DNA of 35,757 bases from an uncultured Spirochaetia bacterium (GCA_905236385.1 CAJOOY010000005.1:1-35757), one strand, 5' to 3'; positions 23,087 through 32,316 are shown, numbered from the stretch's first letter. Made by a program: numbers and translations. The notes: generated from the letters alone by a model not told the origin.

Positions 23087-23466
23087 TGATTTTTGGCATA
23101 GGTACAGATGCTGTTTCTATTGAGAGAGCCGGAAGGCTTAACGGTAGAGCTTTAACCAAAATCTTTAATCCTCGAGAGTTAGAAGAATACAAATCTTTGG
23201 AAAACGCGCACCCAGAGATAAAAGCTCAGTTTCTTGCTTCCCGTTTTGCTGTAAAAGAAGCCTATGCTAAGGCCAGAGGCCTGGGCTTTGGCTCTGAAAT
23301 CTCCCCTTCTGAAATCTGCACATGCAAGGATAAGGACGGAAAGCCTTTTATTGAACTAAGTGGCCACACTCTTGAAAAGAGCCCTGCTCTCATCTGTCAT
23401 GTTTCCATAACTCATGAAATGCCTCTGGCAATTGCATTTGTTGTCCTGGAGACTGTGGAGTCCTGA
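23086..23466 (+). CDS. acpS: Holo-[acyl-carrier-protein] synthase
   Basis: A 126-residue AcpS. GIGTDAVSIERA contains the metal-binding Asp8, and ASRFAVKEAYAKA contains Glu58, the second magnesium ligand, followed by the usual GLGFGSEISPSEI. It transfers 4'-phosphopantetheine from CoA to the serine of acyl carrier protein, activating fatty-acid synthesis. GTG start at 23086 overlaps the previous stop by one base. truA follows after one base. Confidence 0.92.
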   Translation: MIFGIGTDAVSIERAGRLNGRALTKIFNPRELEEYKSLENAHPEIKAQFLASRFAVKEAYAKARGLGFGSEISPSEICTCKDKDGKPFIELSGHTLEKSPALICHVSITHEMPLAIAFVVLETVES

Positions 23467-23467
23467 G

Positions 23468-24322
23468 ATGGCTAGAAGTGACTGGAAGCGCCCCAAAGAG
23501 TTCTCAGCCCCTGAAGGTAGAAGAAGAATAGCTCTGGAAGTGAGCTACGACGGCAGGGCTTTCTGTGGCTGGCAGGCTCAGAAGGACGGAATCTCTGTTC
23601 AAGATACACTGAAAGTTGCTGTACAGCGCCTTACTGGCCAAGAAAACGTAGAAATCTGTGGTAGTGGAAGAACTGACAGCGGGGTTCACGCCTACGGACA
23701 GGTTGCTCATGTGGAGATAGATAACTGCACTATTCCAGCTATTGCCTTCTGTAACGGCTTAAACTCCTTTCTCCCAGTTTCTGTCAGGATTAAAAAGAGC
23801 TGGGATGTGCCCCCAAGCTTCCACGCCCGCTACTCTGCCATGGCCCGTGAGTACCGCTACTTTTTCAAAGAACAGTACGGTAAAGACTGCTTTTCAGACG
23901 GCTTAATTACAAACATTAAAGCTTTCCCAAGTAAGGAATTACTTGACTCTTACGCCCCTGTTCTGATAGGAACTCATGATTTTACAACCTTCACTTCTTC
24001 TGGGGACCTCTCCCCCAGTAAGGTCCGGGATATTTACGAATCTGAGTTTTCATTTACTCAAACAGTTTTCGGAGAGAAGGTTCTTTGCTATAAAATATGT
24101 GGAAACGCCTTTCTCTATCATATGGTCAGATCCGTTACCGGAACCATGATAGAGATGGCAGCTGCAGGAAAGAGTGCGGAGGAGTTCAAGGCTGTATTGG
24201 ATTCCAAAAACAGGGCTGACTGCGGTAAAACTGCTCCGTCAGATGGGCTGTACCTCTGGCGTGTGAGTTATGATGAGAATGAGTATATGTGGTTTGAGGA
24301 GCGTTATGGGCATGAACACTAA
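23468..24322 (+). CDS. truA: tRNA pseudouridine(38-40) synthase TruA
   Basis: Start at ATG 23468 (284 aa); the open frame extends further upstream but only inside acpS. GSGRTDSGVHA contains the catalytic Asp70, and FHARYSAMAREYRYFF and FLYHMVRSVTGTMIEM are standard TruA segments. It converts uridines 38-40 of the anticodon stem to pseudouridine. It begins one base after the acpS stop and its 3' end overlaps the udg start. Confidence 0.94.
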   Translation: MARSDWKRPKEFSAPEGRRRIALEVSYDGRAFCGWQAQKDGISVQDTLKVAVQRLTGQENVEICGSGRTDSGVHAYGQVAHVEIDNCTIPAIAFCNGLNSFLPVSVRIKKSWDVPPSFHARYSAMAREYRYFFKEQYGKDCFSDGLITNIKAFPSKELLDSYAPVLIGTHDFTTFTSSGDLSPSKVRDIYESEFSFTQTVFGEKVLCYKICGNAFLYHMVRSVTGTMIEMAAAGKSAEEFKAVLDSKNRADCGKTAPSDGLYLWRVSYDENEYMWFEERYGHEH

Positions 24323-25085
24323 GAAGGCACTGACAGAGCTGAACAACATAATGGACCTCTATGAGGGCGTTCTCAGAAAAAAGCTCCCTGTAAAACCAAA
24401 GAAAATAGATTTCTCACAGGAAAAAGTCAAAGAAAAAGCTAAAGATACGGCTGTTAAGAAAGAAGAGAGGCATGTACACTCTACTCTAAACACCATTCCT
24501 GAAGATTTTTCACAGATGAGCCTGGAAAAGCTCGGCGCCTATGTAAATTCCTGCACCAGGTGCTCCCTATGCTCTCAGCGAACCCATGCTGTATTTGGGG
24601 AAGGTTGTGCCATACATCCAAAAGTAATGGTTATAGGAGAAGGACCTGGAGAGAAAGAAGATCTGACTGGACGGCCGTTTGTAGGACCAGCAGGAGAGTA
24701 CCTGGATAAGTGGCTGAAGGCCATAGGTCTTTCCAGGGAAACAAATACGTACATAGCAAATGTAGTTAAGTGTAGGCCTCCTCAGAACAGAGACCCGGAA
24801 ATGGGTGAGAAAGAAGCTTGTAAAGTCTTTCTCTATCAGCAGATAGCACTAATCATGCCAACGGCAATTCTCTGCGTTGGAAAGCCCGCCTCTACCCTTC
24901 TGACCGGCTTGGAAGACTCTACTATGGCCTCTCTCAGAGGGAAACTCTTCCTCTTTGATTCAAGTATCCCAGTCATCTGCACCTACCACCCTGCAGCCGT
25001 TCTTAGAAACATGGAACTCAAGCGCCCTGTCTGGGAAGATTTGAAGAGGCTCTCTTCTATAATCAATCCTCAAATCAGAGGCTGA
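24306..25085 (+). CDS. Family 4 (iron-sulfur) uracil-DNA glycosylase
   Basis: Start at ATG 24306 or 24312, both after AGGAG (24297-24301). About 75 lysine-rich, poorly structured residues precede the catalytic domain. CTRCSLC provides clustered cysteines for a 4Fe-4S cluster, with CRPPQNRDP later. GEGPGEKEDLTGRPFVGPAGEYLD is the family 4 motif 1 region, and TYHPAAVLRN holds the conserved His of motif 3. It excises uracil from DNA. Its location ahead of priA and in the same run links it to DNA repair and replication restart. The long N-terminal extension is not typical of thermophile UdgA. Confidence 0.9.
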   Translation: MGMNTKKALTELNNIMDLYEGVLRKKLPVKPKKIDFSQEKVKEKAKDTAVKKEERHVHSTLNTIPEDFSQMSLEKLGAYVNSCTRCSLCSQRTHAVFGEGCAIHPKVMVIGEGPGEKEDLTGRPFVGPAGEYLDKWLKAIGLSRETNTYIANVVKCRPPQNRDPEMGEKEACKVFLYQQIALIMPTAILCVGKPASTLLTGLEDSTMASLRGKLFLFDSSIPVICTYHPAAVLRNMELKRPVWEDLKRLSSIINPQIRG

Positions 25086-25087
25086 AG

Positions 25088-27040
25088 ATGATTAAATACG
25101 CTAAGGTCCTTGTTCCGGTTCCACTGAAAACTGACTTTCTCTACAGTTTTGATGATGAAAAGCTTCAAATCTGCCCTGGAATCCGAGTTATGGTTCCCTT
25201 TGGACGGATGAAGAAGAAAGGTTATGTAATAGAAGTCCTTGAAGAGAAGCCTGAGTGTAATTTTGAAATCAGAGAAATACTTAAGGCTACCGACAAAGAG
25301 CCTCTCTTTGGAGAAAACGAGTATAACCTGGCCCTCTGGATGGAGAAGTTCTACTTCTCTAATAGGGGTGAGATCCTGGATACCATGATCCCAGGAGGTA
25401 AGAAAGATATATCTTTCGGGGCACTGGACACAGAAATGGGAGAGGCCAGGGAGTCTGTCTATCTTACAGATGAGCAGCAGAAGGCAGTTGAGGAGATAAC
25501 TGAGTCAGACTCCTCCCTCTTCTACCTCTACGGAATAACCGGTAGTGGTAAAACAGAAGTGTTTTTAAAGTGCGTGGAGAAGGTGGTTTCTGAAGGCGGA
25601 CAAGTTATCTATCTTGTTCCAGAGATTACACTTACGCATCAGTTAGCTCAGCAGGTAATTAAGAGGTTTAAAGGAAATGTAGCCATTCTTCACTCAGGAC
25701 TTACCGAGTCTCAGAGGATCATGCAGTGGAGAAAGATAAAGAGAGGAGAAGTGAGTTTTGTAATAGGAGCAAGAAGTGCTGTCTTTGCTCCATTTGAAAA
25801 CCTGAAGATGATAATAATAGATGAAGAGCACGAGAATTCCTACAAGAGTTCGAATGCTCCTCGCTACCACGCCCGTCAGGTGGCTCAAAAGCGCTTAAGT
25901 GCTACAGGTGGAAAACTTGTTCTAGGCAGTGCTACCCCTAGCCTTGAGTCCTGGCTTCTTATGGAAAAAGGGAAGATGAAGCGCCTAAATCTTACTAAGC
26001 GTGTAGGAGGGGGAACTCTGCCCCATGTTCAGGTAGTAGATATGAGTAAGGAAAACGGTCTGATCAGTACAGTTCTTCAGAAAGAAATGCACAGAACACT
26101 CTCAGACGGAAAGCAGGTTATTCTCTTTCTGAACAGGCGTGGCTACTCCTACTACTACCACTGTAATAACTGCGGATATGAATTAAAGTGCCCACACTGT
26201 GATGTGGCCATGACCTACCATAAAAACAAGGATGAGATGGTCTGTCACTATTGCGGACACAGAGAAAAACTCAAGCATGTGTGTCCGAATTGTGGTAGTG
26301 TTAACGTCTTGTATTCCGGAGTTGGTACAGAATTTGTTGAAAATGAGATAAAAAGGCTTTTTCCTTCCCACACATGTGCCAGACTTGATACAGATGTAGT
26401 TTCCAAAGACAGAAAGACCATAGAAAAGACTTTAACTGCTTTTGGTTCTGGAGAAATCCAGATACTTCTTGGCACTCAGATGGTTGCTAAGGGGTTAAAC
26501 TTTCCAAATGTAAGACTGGTTGGAATAATCCTGGCCGACAGTGGGCTTCTCATGCCGGACTTCAGAGCTAGTGAGAGAACTTTTGATTTACTTGTGCAGG
26601 TTAGTGGCAGAAGTGGCAGGTCTGATGAAAGCGGGAAGGTAATAATCCAAACCCGCATGCCTGAAAATGACACTATAAGATTAGCCTCTTCTTCTAAGGT
26701 TGAAGAGTTTTCTAAGATTGAATTAAATATCAGGTCTCAGCTCTCCTTCCCACCATACTCAAGACTGATTAATACTGTTTTCAGATCCAAAGATAGGATG
26801 AAGGCTTTTAAGGCTGCTGAAGAGATTGCAAAAAGGCTCAGAAATATAGGCGGCGACTATGAAGTGTTCGGTGCACAGGAGTGCCCGATTGAGAAGGTGA
26901 GGGAGCAGTACAGATTCCAGGTTATCCTCAAATCCACTGATATGAATGGAATGATAAATGCACTCTCTGTGGCTCTTAACAGTTTCAGTCCTTCTTCAGT
27001 TATAGTTGAAGTGGATACGGACCCGCTTGAGATGCTTTGA
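25088..27040 (+). CDS. priA: Primosomal protein N' (PriA helicase)
   Basis: A 650-residue superfamily 2 helicase. Walker A GITGSGKTE (149-157), IIDEEHENSYKS (DEEH box), GSATPSLES, and a zinc-binding insert with CNNCGYELKCPHC and CHYCGHREKLKHVCPNCG, eight cysteines forming two zinc sites. HFLNRRGYS-like LFLNRRGYSYY and LLGTQMVAKGLNFPNV complete the helicase motifs. It restarts collapsed replication forks. It is shorter than E. coli PriA (732 aa), mainly in the N-terminal 3'-DNA-binding part, though the KYAKVLVPVPL opening is present. It starts three bases after the UDG stop. Confidence 0.95.
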   Translation: MIKYAKVLVPVPLKTDFLYSFDDEKLQICPGIRVMVPFGRMKKKGYVIEVLEEKPECNFEIREILKATDKEPLFGENEYNLALWMEKFYFSNRGEILDTMIPGGKKDISFGALDTEMGEARESVYLTDEQQKAVEEITESDSSLFYLYGITGSGKTEVFLKCVEKVVSEGGQVIYLVPEITLTHQLAQQVIKRFKGNVAILHSGLTESQRIMQWRKIKRGEVSFVIGARSAVFAPFENLKMIIIDEEHENSYKSSNAPRYHARQVAQKRLSATGGKLVLGSATPSLESWLLMEKGKMKRLNLTKRVGGGTLPHVQVVDMSKENGLISTVLQKEMHRTLSDGKQVILFLNRRGYSYYYHCNNCGYELKCPHCDVAMTYHKNKDEMVCHYCGHREKLKHVCPNCGSVNVLYSGVGTEFVENEIKRLFPSHTCARLDTDVVSKDRKTIEKTLTAFGSGEIQILLGTQMVAKGLNFPNVRLVGIILADSGLLMPDFRASERTFDLLVQVSGRSGRSDESGKVIIQTRMPENDTIRLASSSKVEEFSKIELNIRSQLSFPPYSRLINTVFRSKDRMKAFKAAEEIAKRLRNIGGDYEVFGAQECPIEKVREQYRFQVILKSTDMNGMINALSVALNSFSPSSVIVEVDTDPLEML

Positions 27041-27055
27041 AAAAGTCTTTACACT
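27027..27055 (+). promoter_or_regulatory. Promoter candidate for def-fmt
   Basis: TTGAGA (27027-27032, inside the priA 3' end), 17 bases, TACACT (27050-27055). The predicted transcript would start about 17 bases before the def ATG, leaving room for the weak AAAGG binding site. Confidence 0.45.
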
Positions 27056-27078
27056 ACAGAAGATAAAAAGGTTTTCAG

Positions 27079-27600
27079 ATGATGGATATTTATAAACTTG
27101 GTGAAGATATTCTCAGTGTAAAATGCACTGAAGTGACAGATTTTGACCGTCCGCTTGAGCTTCTCACAGAGGCCATGTTTGAGACTATGGAAGAGGCTGA
27201 AGGAGTAGGTCTTGCGGCCCCTCAGGTTGGTGTTGACAAACGCCTGTTTGTCATTGGAATTCCCTCAGAAGGAATCAGAAAGGTTTTTGTCAACCCACAG
27301 ATAATTGAAACTTCAGTTGAAGAAGGCCCCTATGAAGAGGGCTGCTTAAGTCTCCCCGGTTTAAGCCATGAGGTTATCAGGCCCCTGGAAGTAACCGTCT
27401 TTGCCCAGGATGTTCACGGAAAAGCCTTCACCATTCACGCCACAGGCCTATTTGCCAGAGCTATTCAGCATGAGTATGACCACCTGGATGGAAAGCTCTA
27501 CATAGACCATCTTTCTCCGTCAGAGAGAAAACATATGGTTGAGCTCTTTGAGAGAAGAGAGAAAAATGAACGCAAAGGAAAGAGAAGAAAGCGTGGCTAA
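27079..27600 (+). CDS. def: Peptide deformylase
   Basis: A 173-residue metallo-deformylase with all three motifs: GVGLAAPQ (42-49), EGCLSLPG (87-94, Cys89 metal ligand) and HEYDH (131-135, two His ligands and the catalytic Glu132). It removes formyl groups from nascent proteins. Two tandem ATGs (27079, 27082) are possible starts. The lysine/arginine-rich tail overlaps the start of fmt, so the enzyme that adds the formyl group to tRNA and the one that removes it are translationally linked. Confidence 0.95.
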   Translation: MMDIYKLGEDILSVKCTEVTDFDRPLELLTEAMFETMEEAEGVGLAAPQVGVDKRLFVIGIPSEGIRKVFVNPQIIETSVEEGPYEEGCLSLPGLSHEVIRPLEVTVFAQDVHGKAFTIHATGLFARAIQHEYDHLDGKLYIDHLSPSERKHMVELFERREKNERKGKRRKRG

Positions 27601-28546
27601 GAAGAAAATCCTCTTTGCTGGAACGCCAGAGATAGCTGTTCCTCTTTTTGAAAAGCTTTGCGAGAAGTTTGATGTGGTTGGTGTTTTAACTTCTCCTGAC
27701 TCTCCTCAGGGCAGGTCTAAAGCACTTGTTCCCTCTCCTGTAAAAGAGGCTGCCATAAAAAGAAAAATACCAGTTCTTCAGTTTGACAGCATAAGAACTG
27801 AAGCGCGAGAGGCCATTAAAGAGCTTAAGCCACAGGTACTGGTTACTTTTGCGTTTGGAAAAATTTTCGGACCAAAGTTTCTCTCTCTTTTTGAAAGCAC
27901 ATTTAATGTTCATCCATCCCTCCTACCTCTTTTCAGAGGAGCTTCTCCTATTCAAAGCACCATCTTAAACGGTCTGAGGGAGTGCACCATTTCCCTTCAA
28001 ACCCTGGGGCTAAAGATGGATGAAGGGGCTATCTGGGCAACCGACACCTTTACCCTTACCGGAACAGAAACTACTGAAACTCTTACAACTCTTGTCTCTG
28101 AAAGGGCTGCAAGCTTTGTTCCTGAGACGCTTGAGAGAGTTTTTAACTCTGAAATAAAAGCAGAAGAGCAGAAGGGGAAAGTTTCCTACTGCTCAAAGAT
28201 AGAGAGGGAGGACTCTCGGCTGGACTTTAACAAGACTGCTCTGGAACTGCACTGTCAGATCAGAGCCCTGTACCCTTGGCCAAAGGCCTATGCTTCGGTG
28301 GATGGAAAAGAAATCTTTATAACCGGTGTTTGGGGCGGTTTTGAGGATTTAGAGAAAGAAGAGAGACTAGAGCCTTCTGTTAAACCTGGAACCGTTGTTA
28401 GTTACAGAAAGGACAGGGGAGTGGGAGTGGCCTGCTCAGATAAAATAATCTGGTTAAACTCTTTCCAGCTGCCAGCCAGAAAAGAGATGGACTTCAAAGC
28501 TTTTGCAAACGGAAACGCTTGGATAAAAACTGCTGTTTTTGACTGA
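27566..28546 (+). CDS. fmt: Methionyl-tRNA formyltransferase
   Basis: ATG 27566 is taken as start (326 aa); GTG 27593, just before KKKILFAGTPE, is an equally plausible start and would give a nine-residue shorter protein. FAGTPEIAVPLFEKL opens the formyl-THF transferase domain; NVHPSLLPLFRGASPIQ carries the catalytic His and the SLLPxxRGxxP signature; LGLKMDEGAI follows. The C-terminal domain contains LHCQIRALYPWPKAYA, which is typical of Fmt. It formylates initiator Met-tRNA. It overlaps def by 35 bases. Confidence 0.94.
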   Translation: MNAKEREESVAKKKILFAGTPEIAVPLFEKLCEKFDVVGVLTSPDSPQGRSKALVPSPVKEAAIKRKIPVLQFDSIRTEAREAIKELKPQVLVTFAFGKIFGPKFLSLFESTFNVHPSLLPLFRGASPIQSTILNGLRECTISLQTLGLKMDEGAIWATDTFTLTGTETTETLTTLVSERAASFVPETLERVFNSEIKAEEQKGKVSYCSKIEREDSRLDFNKTALELHCQIRALYPWPKAYASVDGKEIFITGVWGGFEDLEKEERLEPSVKPGTVVSYRKDRGVGVACSDKIIWLNSFQLPARKEMDFKAFANGNAWIKTAVFD

Positions 28547-28553
28547 GGCTTCC

Positions 28554-29531
28554 ATGGAAAAACCGTACAACAGTTATTCTGATTATTTGAAGACTCACTA
28601 CGGCTACAGAATCTACAGAGTAGGTGTGGACGGTGGTTTTTCATGCCCCCACAGGGACAAGAGCCGCACAAAAGGTGGTTGCATATTCTGTGACAGTCAA
28701 GGAGCTGTTTCTGTCTACCACAGAAAGAGTGAAAGCTCTTTTACCCATGAAAGCGGGTTTGAAAAAGATATAGATAGCACTCTGAAACAGACAATCATGC
28801 CACTTGAGGAGCAGGTGCAGAGAGGTGTGGAGTTTGTCAGAAGAAGATACAAGGCTGAGCACTTTTCTCTCTACTTTCAGTCCTATTCAAATACCTATGC
28901 TCCAACAGAAAAGCTAAAAGAAATATATGACAGTGTGATTGACCTCTATCCGTGGGAGGAGTTTATAGTTTCCACCAGGCCTGATTGCATAGACAGAGAG
29001 AAGGCAGAGCTCCTTTCTTCTTACAAAGAGAAGGTTGGCTCAGTGTGTGTGGAGTTGGGGCTTCAGAGTGGAAGTGACAAGATTCTAAAAGCTATGAGGC
29101 GCGGCCACACCGTGGAGTGTTTTCTGGGTGCTGCCACAATTATTAAAGAGCAAAAATTAAATCTATGCGTTCATGTTCTCACGGGGTTTCCAGGGGAAGG
29201 GAAGGCTGAACTGGATGAGACAATTAATGTGATCAGGAAAATTCATCCAGAGGCTGTGAAAGTGCATAATTTGAACATTGCCTCCGGCACAGGGCTTTTT
29301 GAGAGCTATCTTGAGGGAGAGGTTCACGTGCCGAGCACCAGGCGCCATATTCAGAGCACGGCCTATTTTCTCAGGCGCATCCCTAAAGATATAATAATTG
29401 AGAGGCTCATCTGCGAGACTCCGGCCCACAGGCTGGCTGGCCCCAGAGCGTTTGCGGATAAAAACAGTTTTTTGCGTGCCCTAGAGGCCTACATGATAAA
29501 AAATAATTTTAACCAGGGAGATTTAGCATGA
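28554..29531 (+). CDS. Radical SAM protein, YhcC/TIGR01212 type
   Basis: ATG 28554 follows GAGG by six bases (325 aa). DGGFSCPHRDKSRTKGG and CIFCD provide the cluster cysteines C31, C43 and C46 in the CX11CX2C spacing that I associate with the YhcC group rather than the standard CX3CX2C. SLYFQSYSNTYAP, STRPDCID, ELGLQSGSDKIL and HVLTGFPGEG are radical SAM core strands. The substrate is not established to my knowledge; RNA or peptide modification is possible. It lies seven bases after fmt, and its last four bases overlap the FKBP gene. Confidence 0.88.
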   Translation: MEKPYNSYSDYLKTHYGYRIYRVGVDGGFSCPHRDKSRTKGGCIFCDSQGAVSVYHRKSESSFTHESGFEKDIDSTLKQTIMPLEEQVQRGVEFVRRRYKAEHFSLYFQSYSNTYAPTEKLKEIYDSVIDLYPWEEFIVSTRPDCIDREKAELLSSYKEKVGSVCVELGLQSGSDKILKAMRRGHTVECFLGAATIIKEQKLNLCVHVLTGFPGEGKAELDETINVIRKIHPEAVKVHNLNIASGTGLFESYLEGEVHVPSTRRHIQSTAYFLRRIPKDIIIERLICETPAHRLAGPRAFADKNSFLRALEAYMIKNNFNQGDLA

Positions 29532-30238
29532 AAAAAACGCTTACTGTTATGATAATTCTTGTCACTGCATTTGCAGTTTCTGCTTCAGGTGTGGCTGAAA
29601 AGGCGGACACGGAAGTAGTTGAAACAAAGAGCACATACACAGCTCAAACGGTGCCTGAGAAGTTCTTCTGGGCACTTGGGTACTACACAAACTACTCAAA
29701 CCAGGAGCAGTATTTGAATATGGACGCCAGGGCCTTTGCTGAGGGCGCCATGGCCTACGCTGAGGGCACAGTTGTCAGTGACGAAGAGTTTAACAGGATA
29801 GTTGAAGACTACAGAGCTTACCTCACTTCATACGTTGAGGATCTTGGATCTGAAAACCTGGAGGCGGCAGAGGCTTTTTTGGCTCAGAACGCTAAAGAAG
29901 AGGGAGTGATTACAACAAGTAGTGGCCTGCAGTACAAGGTTCTTCAGGAGGGTACAGGGGCTGTTCCAACAGCTTCAGATACTGTAGACGTTGACTATAC
30001 ACTAACGCTCTTAGATGGCAGTGTTGTGGACTCTTCAATTGTGAGAGGCACAAGTTCTCAGTTCTCTTTAACTCAGGTAATAGAGGGCTTCTCAGAAGGC
30101 ATCTGCCTGATGAAAGAAGGTAGTAGCTACAGATTCTGGATCCATCCGTCTTTGGGCTACGGAGAGAATGGAACTTCTAGCATTGAGCCAAACTCTCTGC
30201 TGATCTTTGACGTTACACTTTACTCAATAGTAAAATAA
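29528..30238 (+). CDS. Exported FKBP-type peptidyl-prolyl isomerase (Mip-like)
   Basis: A signal peptide (MKKTLTVMIILVTAFAVSA) is followed by an alpha-helical dimerisation region (residues about 40-125; FWALGYYTNYSNQEQ, FAEGAMAYAEG, EEFNRIVEDYRAYL) and an FKBP domain from about 130 (GLQYKVLQEGTGAVPTASD, DVDYTLTLLDGSVVDSS, IEGFSEGICLMKEGSSYRFWI, LGYGENG). This is the Mip/FkpA layout of periplasmic folding catalysts. A few active-site aromatic residues are changed (WIHPSLGYG in place of the usual IPPELAYG), so catalytic strength is uncertain. ATGA overlap with the radical SAM gene. Confidence 0.88.
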   Translation: MKKTLTVMIILVTAFAVSASGVAEKADTEVVETKSTYTAQTVPEKFFWALGYYTNYSNQEQYLNMDARAFAEGAMAYAEGTVVSDEEFNRIVEDYRAYLTSYVEDLGSENLEAAEAFLAQNAKEEGVITTSSGLQYKVLQEGTGAVPTASDTVDVDYTLTLLDGSVVDSSIVRGTSSQFSLTQVIEGFSEGICLMKEGSSYRFWIHPSLGYGENGTSSIEPNSLLIFDVTLYSIVK

Positions 30239-30278
30239 AGGCTCTTGTATTATACTGCCTTATATTGGAGATAGATAA

Positions 30279-31187
30279 ATGAAACCAACATTAGTAGTTC
30301 TTGCTGCAGGCATGGGCTCAAGATACGGCGGAATAAAGCAGATTGACCCCGTTGGAGCACATGGAGAGACCCTTCTTGATTACAGCTGTTTTGATGCTAA
30401 GGAGCACGGTTATGATAAAGTTGTTTTTATCATCCGTCCTGATATTGAGAAAGATTTCAGAGAGCGTCTTTTTGACAGGATTGCTCGTAACATGAACGCA
30501 GAGTATGTGTTCCAGACAAAGCAGAGTCTGCTGGACGCTGCCCAGATTGAGGCTTCCAAGAACAGGGAAAAGCCTTGGGGAACCATCCACGCCGTCCTGT
30601 GCGCAAAAGATGCCGTCAAGACCCCGTTTACCATCATTAACGCAGACGACTACTACGGCAAAGAGGCCTATGGAATTCTTGGCTCCTACCTGAGCACACT
30701 TGAAAACTCAAGCACCGCCCACGCCATGGTCGGCTACATTCTTAAAAACACCATGAGCCCGGTCGGCTCGGTCTCCCGCGGAGTTTGTAACGTCAAAGAC
30801 GGCTTTCTGACCGGCATGAGAGAGAACACAAAGATTGAGTTTGACGCACAGGGGATAGTTAGCCACCTGCCTGAAGGCGATGCTCGCCTCACTGGTGATG
30901 AAATAGTCTCCATGAATTTCTTCGGCTTCACTCCTGCAGCCTTTGACTACATGCAGCTCTACTGGGAGCGCTTCATCAAGGACAACATTTCTGAACCAAA
31001 GACTGAGGTTCTTCTTCCAAACTGCGCCGGCGAGATTGTTGCCACCGGAAACGGAACCATGAAGGTCTTCTCAACAGAGGACAGATGGTTTGGAATGACA
31101 TACAAGGAAGACCGCGAGACTGTCAGACAGAACCTTGCTGAAAAGACAAAGATGGGCCTCTACCCTGAAAAGCTGTGGGAAAAATAA
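30279..31187 (+). CDS. Sugar-phosphate nucleotidyltransferase-like protein (302 aa)
   Basis: VVLAAGMGSRYGGIKQIDPVG is the GxGxR nucleotide-binding loop of the NTP-transferase fold, and INADDYYGKEAYGIL holds the metal-binding Asp pair. Such enzymes couple NTP to sugar or choline phosphates. The substrate is not deducible; the close relatives I recall are simply called nucleotidyltransferases. GGAG lies nine bases upstream of the ATG and a TATACT-like -10 at 30251-30256 suggests a local promoter with a poor -35. Its TAA overlaps the start of the next gene by one base, so the two are coupled. Confidence 0.8.
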   Translation: MKPTLVVLAAGMGSRYGGIKQIDPVGAHGETLLDYSCFDAKEHGYDKVVFIIRPDIEKDFRERLFDRIARNMNAEYVFQTKQSLLDAAQIEASKNREKPWGTIHAVLCAKDAVKTPFTIINADDYYGKEAYGILGSYLSTLENSSTAHAMVGYILKNTMSPVGSVSRGVCNVKDGFLTGMRENTKIEFDAQGIVSHLPEGDARLTGDEIVSMNFFGFTPAAFDYMQLYWERFIKDNISEPKTEVLLPNCAGEIVATGNGTMKVFSTEDRWFGMTYKEDRETVRQNLAEKTKMGLYPEKLWEK

Positions 31188-31747
31188 TGAAGAAAATTCT
31201 TATTTTTACTCTTATGATTCTCTGTCTCTCTGCCCTCTACGCAGGAGACGGGGAGCATGTGCTCACCAGAGAGGAGCCTTCAAACTTCCTAATAGATTTA
31301 GGCCTGGCAGTAGTCACCCCTCAAGATTCTGAAGATGTAAGGGTTGGGCTTGTTACAGGCGTGACCTTCACACCTGCTGTTATCTGGGAACTGGCCATAG
31401 GTGTTAAAGTTCAGTTTGCTGTTACTGCAAACCCTAGTGAGCTAATTAAGCACGAGGAAGGGATTCTTAAAACTCTGGACATGTCCGCTACCGGCCTTCT
31501 CTGTGGCAAATACCGCTGGAAGAAGTCTTTTGAACTGTACGGTGCCCTTGGGGCCAGGTATGACGCTTTTGATTTTGAAAGCTTCTCTGACCTGGATCAG
31601 CGCTGGGGCTTGGTAGTCCAGGGTGGTGCTCACGGAAGACAGACTGACAGCCTGGGAGTAGGAGTTGAGATAGAGTACTACAAGACCATGACAAAGAATG
31701 CTAGCGACGAGCTTGGTGTCAGGGCCTACTTAAGTTATGAAATATAA
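31187..31747 (+). CDS. Outer-membrane beta-barrel-like protein (186 aa)
   Basis: Start ATG 31187 (after the NTase stop, one-base overlap). Signal peptide MKKILIFTLMILCLSALYA, cleavage before GDG. The mature part shows repeated strands with Gly-Tyr turns (LYGALGARYDAFDF, WGLVVQGGAHG, LGVGVEIEYYKTM, LGVRAYLSYEI), typical of small eight-stranded barrels. No family recognised. Confidence 0.6.
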   Translation: MKKILIFTLMILCLSALYAGDGEHVLTREEPSNFLIDLGLAVVTPQDSEDVRVGLVTGVTFTPAVIWELAIGVKVQFAVTANPSELIKHEEGILKTLDMSATGLLCGKYRWKKSFELYGALGARYDAFDFESFSDLDQRWGLVVQGGAHGRQTDSLGVGVEIEYYKTMTKNASDELGVRAYLSYEI

Positions 31748-31761
31748 TCCAGGAGGAAAAA

Positions 31762-32316
31762 ATGGATAAGAAAAGCAAAATTGGACTACTAGTCCTTAGT
31801 TTGATTATGGTTGCTGCTGGTATCCTGATACTCGGCCATAAAGATGTTTTTGTTAAAGTTATTGTGATTACAGCTGGTGTCTACTCTCTGGCAGTTGGTT
31901 TCTACACCCTGTTCAACATAAGCTCATGGCACTTTGTAAGAGTTACAAAGACCATGGCTATAGTAAAGAGTATTCTTTCAATTGTTGTCGGTCTTGCTGC
32001 AGTGATTGCTCCAATTACCATTGCTGAGATTTCTCTGTCAGCCATACAGATCTTTGTGGCAGTCATCCTCTGCTTTGAGGCTGTTGTTGCAGTTCAGAAC
32101 GCCATCATGTGCAGAAGAATAGACAAGAGAATCAACCTCAGCTCCTTTGCTTGGGAAGCTCTTGTTGACGCCGTTCTGGCCTTCATCCTCTTCTCAAATC
32201 CGGATAAGGCTCTTCCTGCAGTTGTCACTGTTGCCGGAATAGCTATCCTTGCTCTTGGCGCCATCTGCCTTATTATTACCATCTTCTCAATGGTAAAGAG
32301 CAAAAAGGCTGAGTGA
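31762..32316 (+). CDS. HdeD/DUF308-like membrane protein
   Basis: A 184-residue integral membrane protein with about six hydrophobic helices in three pairs (starting near residues 7, 31, 62, 85, 127 and 151) and short polar loops, the DUF308/HdeD plan linked in other bacteria to acid or envelope stress. AGGAGG lies six bases before the ATG. Its stop codon directly abuts the stop of the convergent radC with no bases between. Confidence 0.7.
   Translation: MDKKSKIGLLVLSLIMVAAGILILGHKDVFVKVIVITAGVYSLAVGFYTLFNISSWHFVRVTKTMAIVKSILSIVVGLAAVIAPITIAEISLSAIQIFVAVILCFEAVVAVQNAIMCRRIDKRINLSSFAWEALVDAVLAFILFSNPDKALPAVVTVAGIAILALGAICLIITIFSMVKSKKAE

Noticed and set aside
23414-23467. Longer N-terminus of TruA within acpS
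   Set aside because: Extension is out-of-frame acpS sequence; ATG 23468 gives the standard TruA length directly after the acpS stop.
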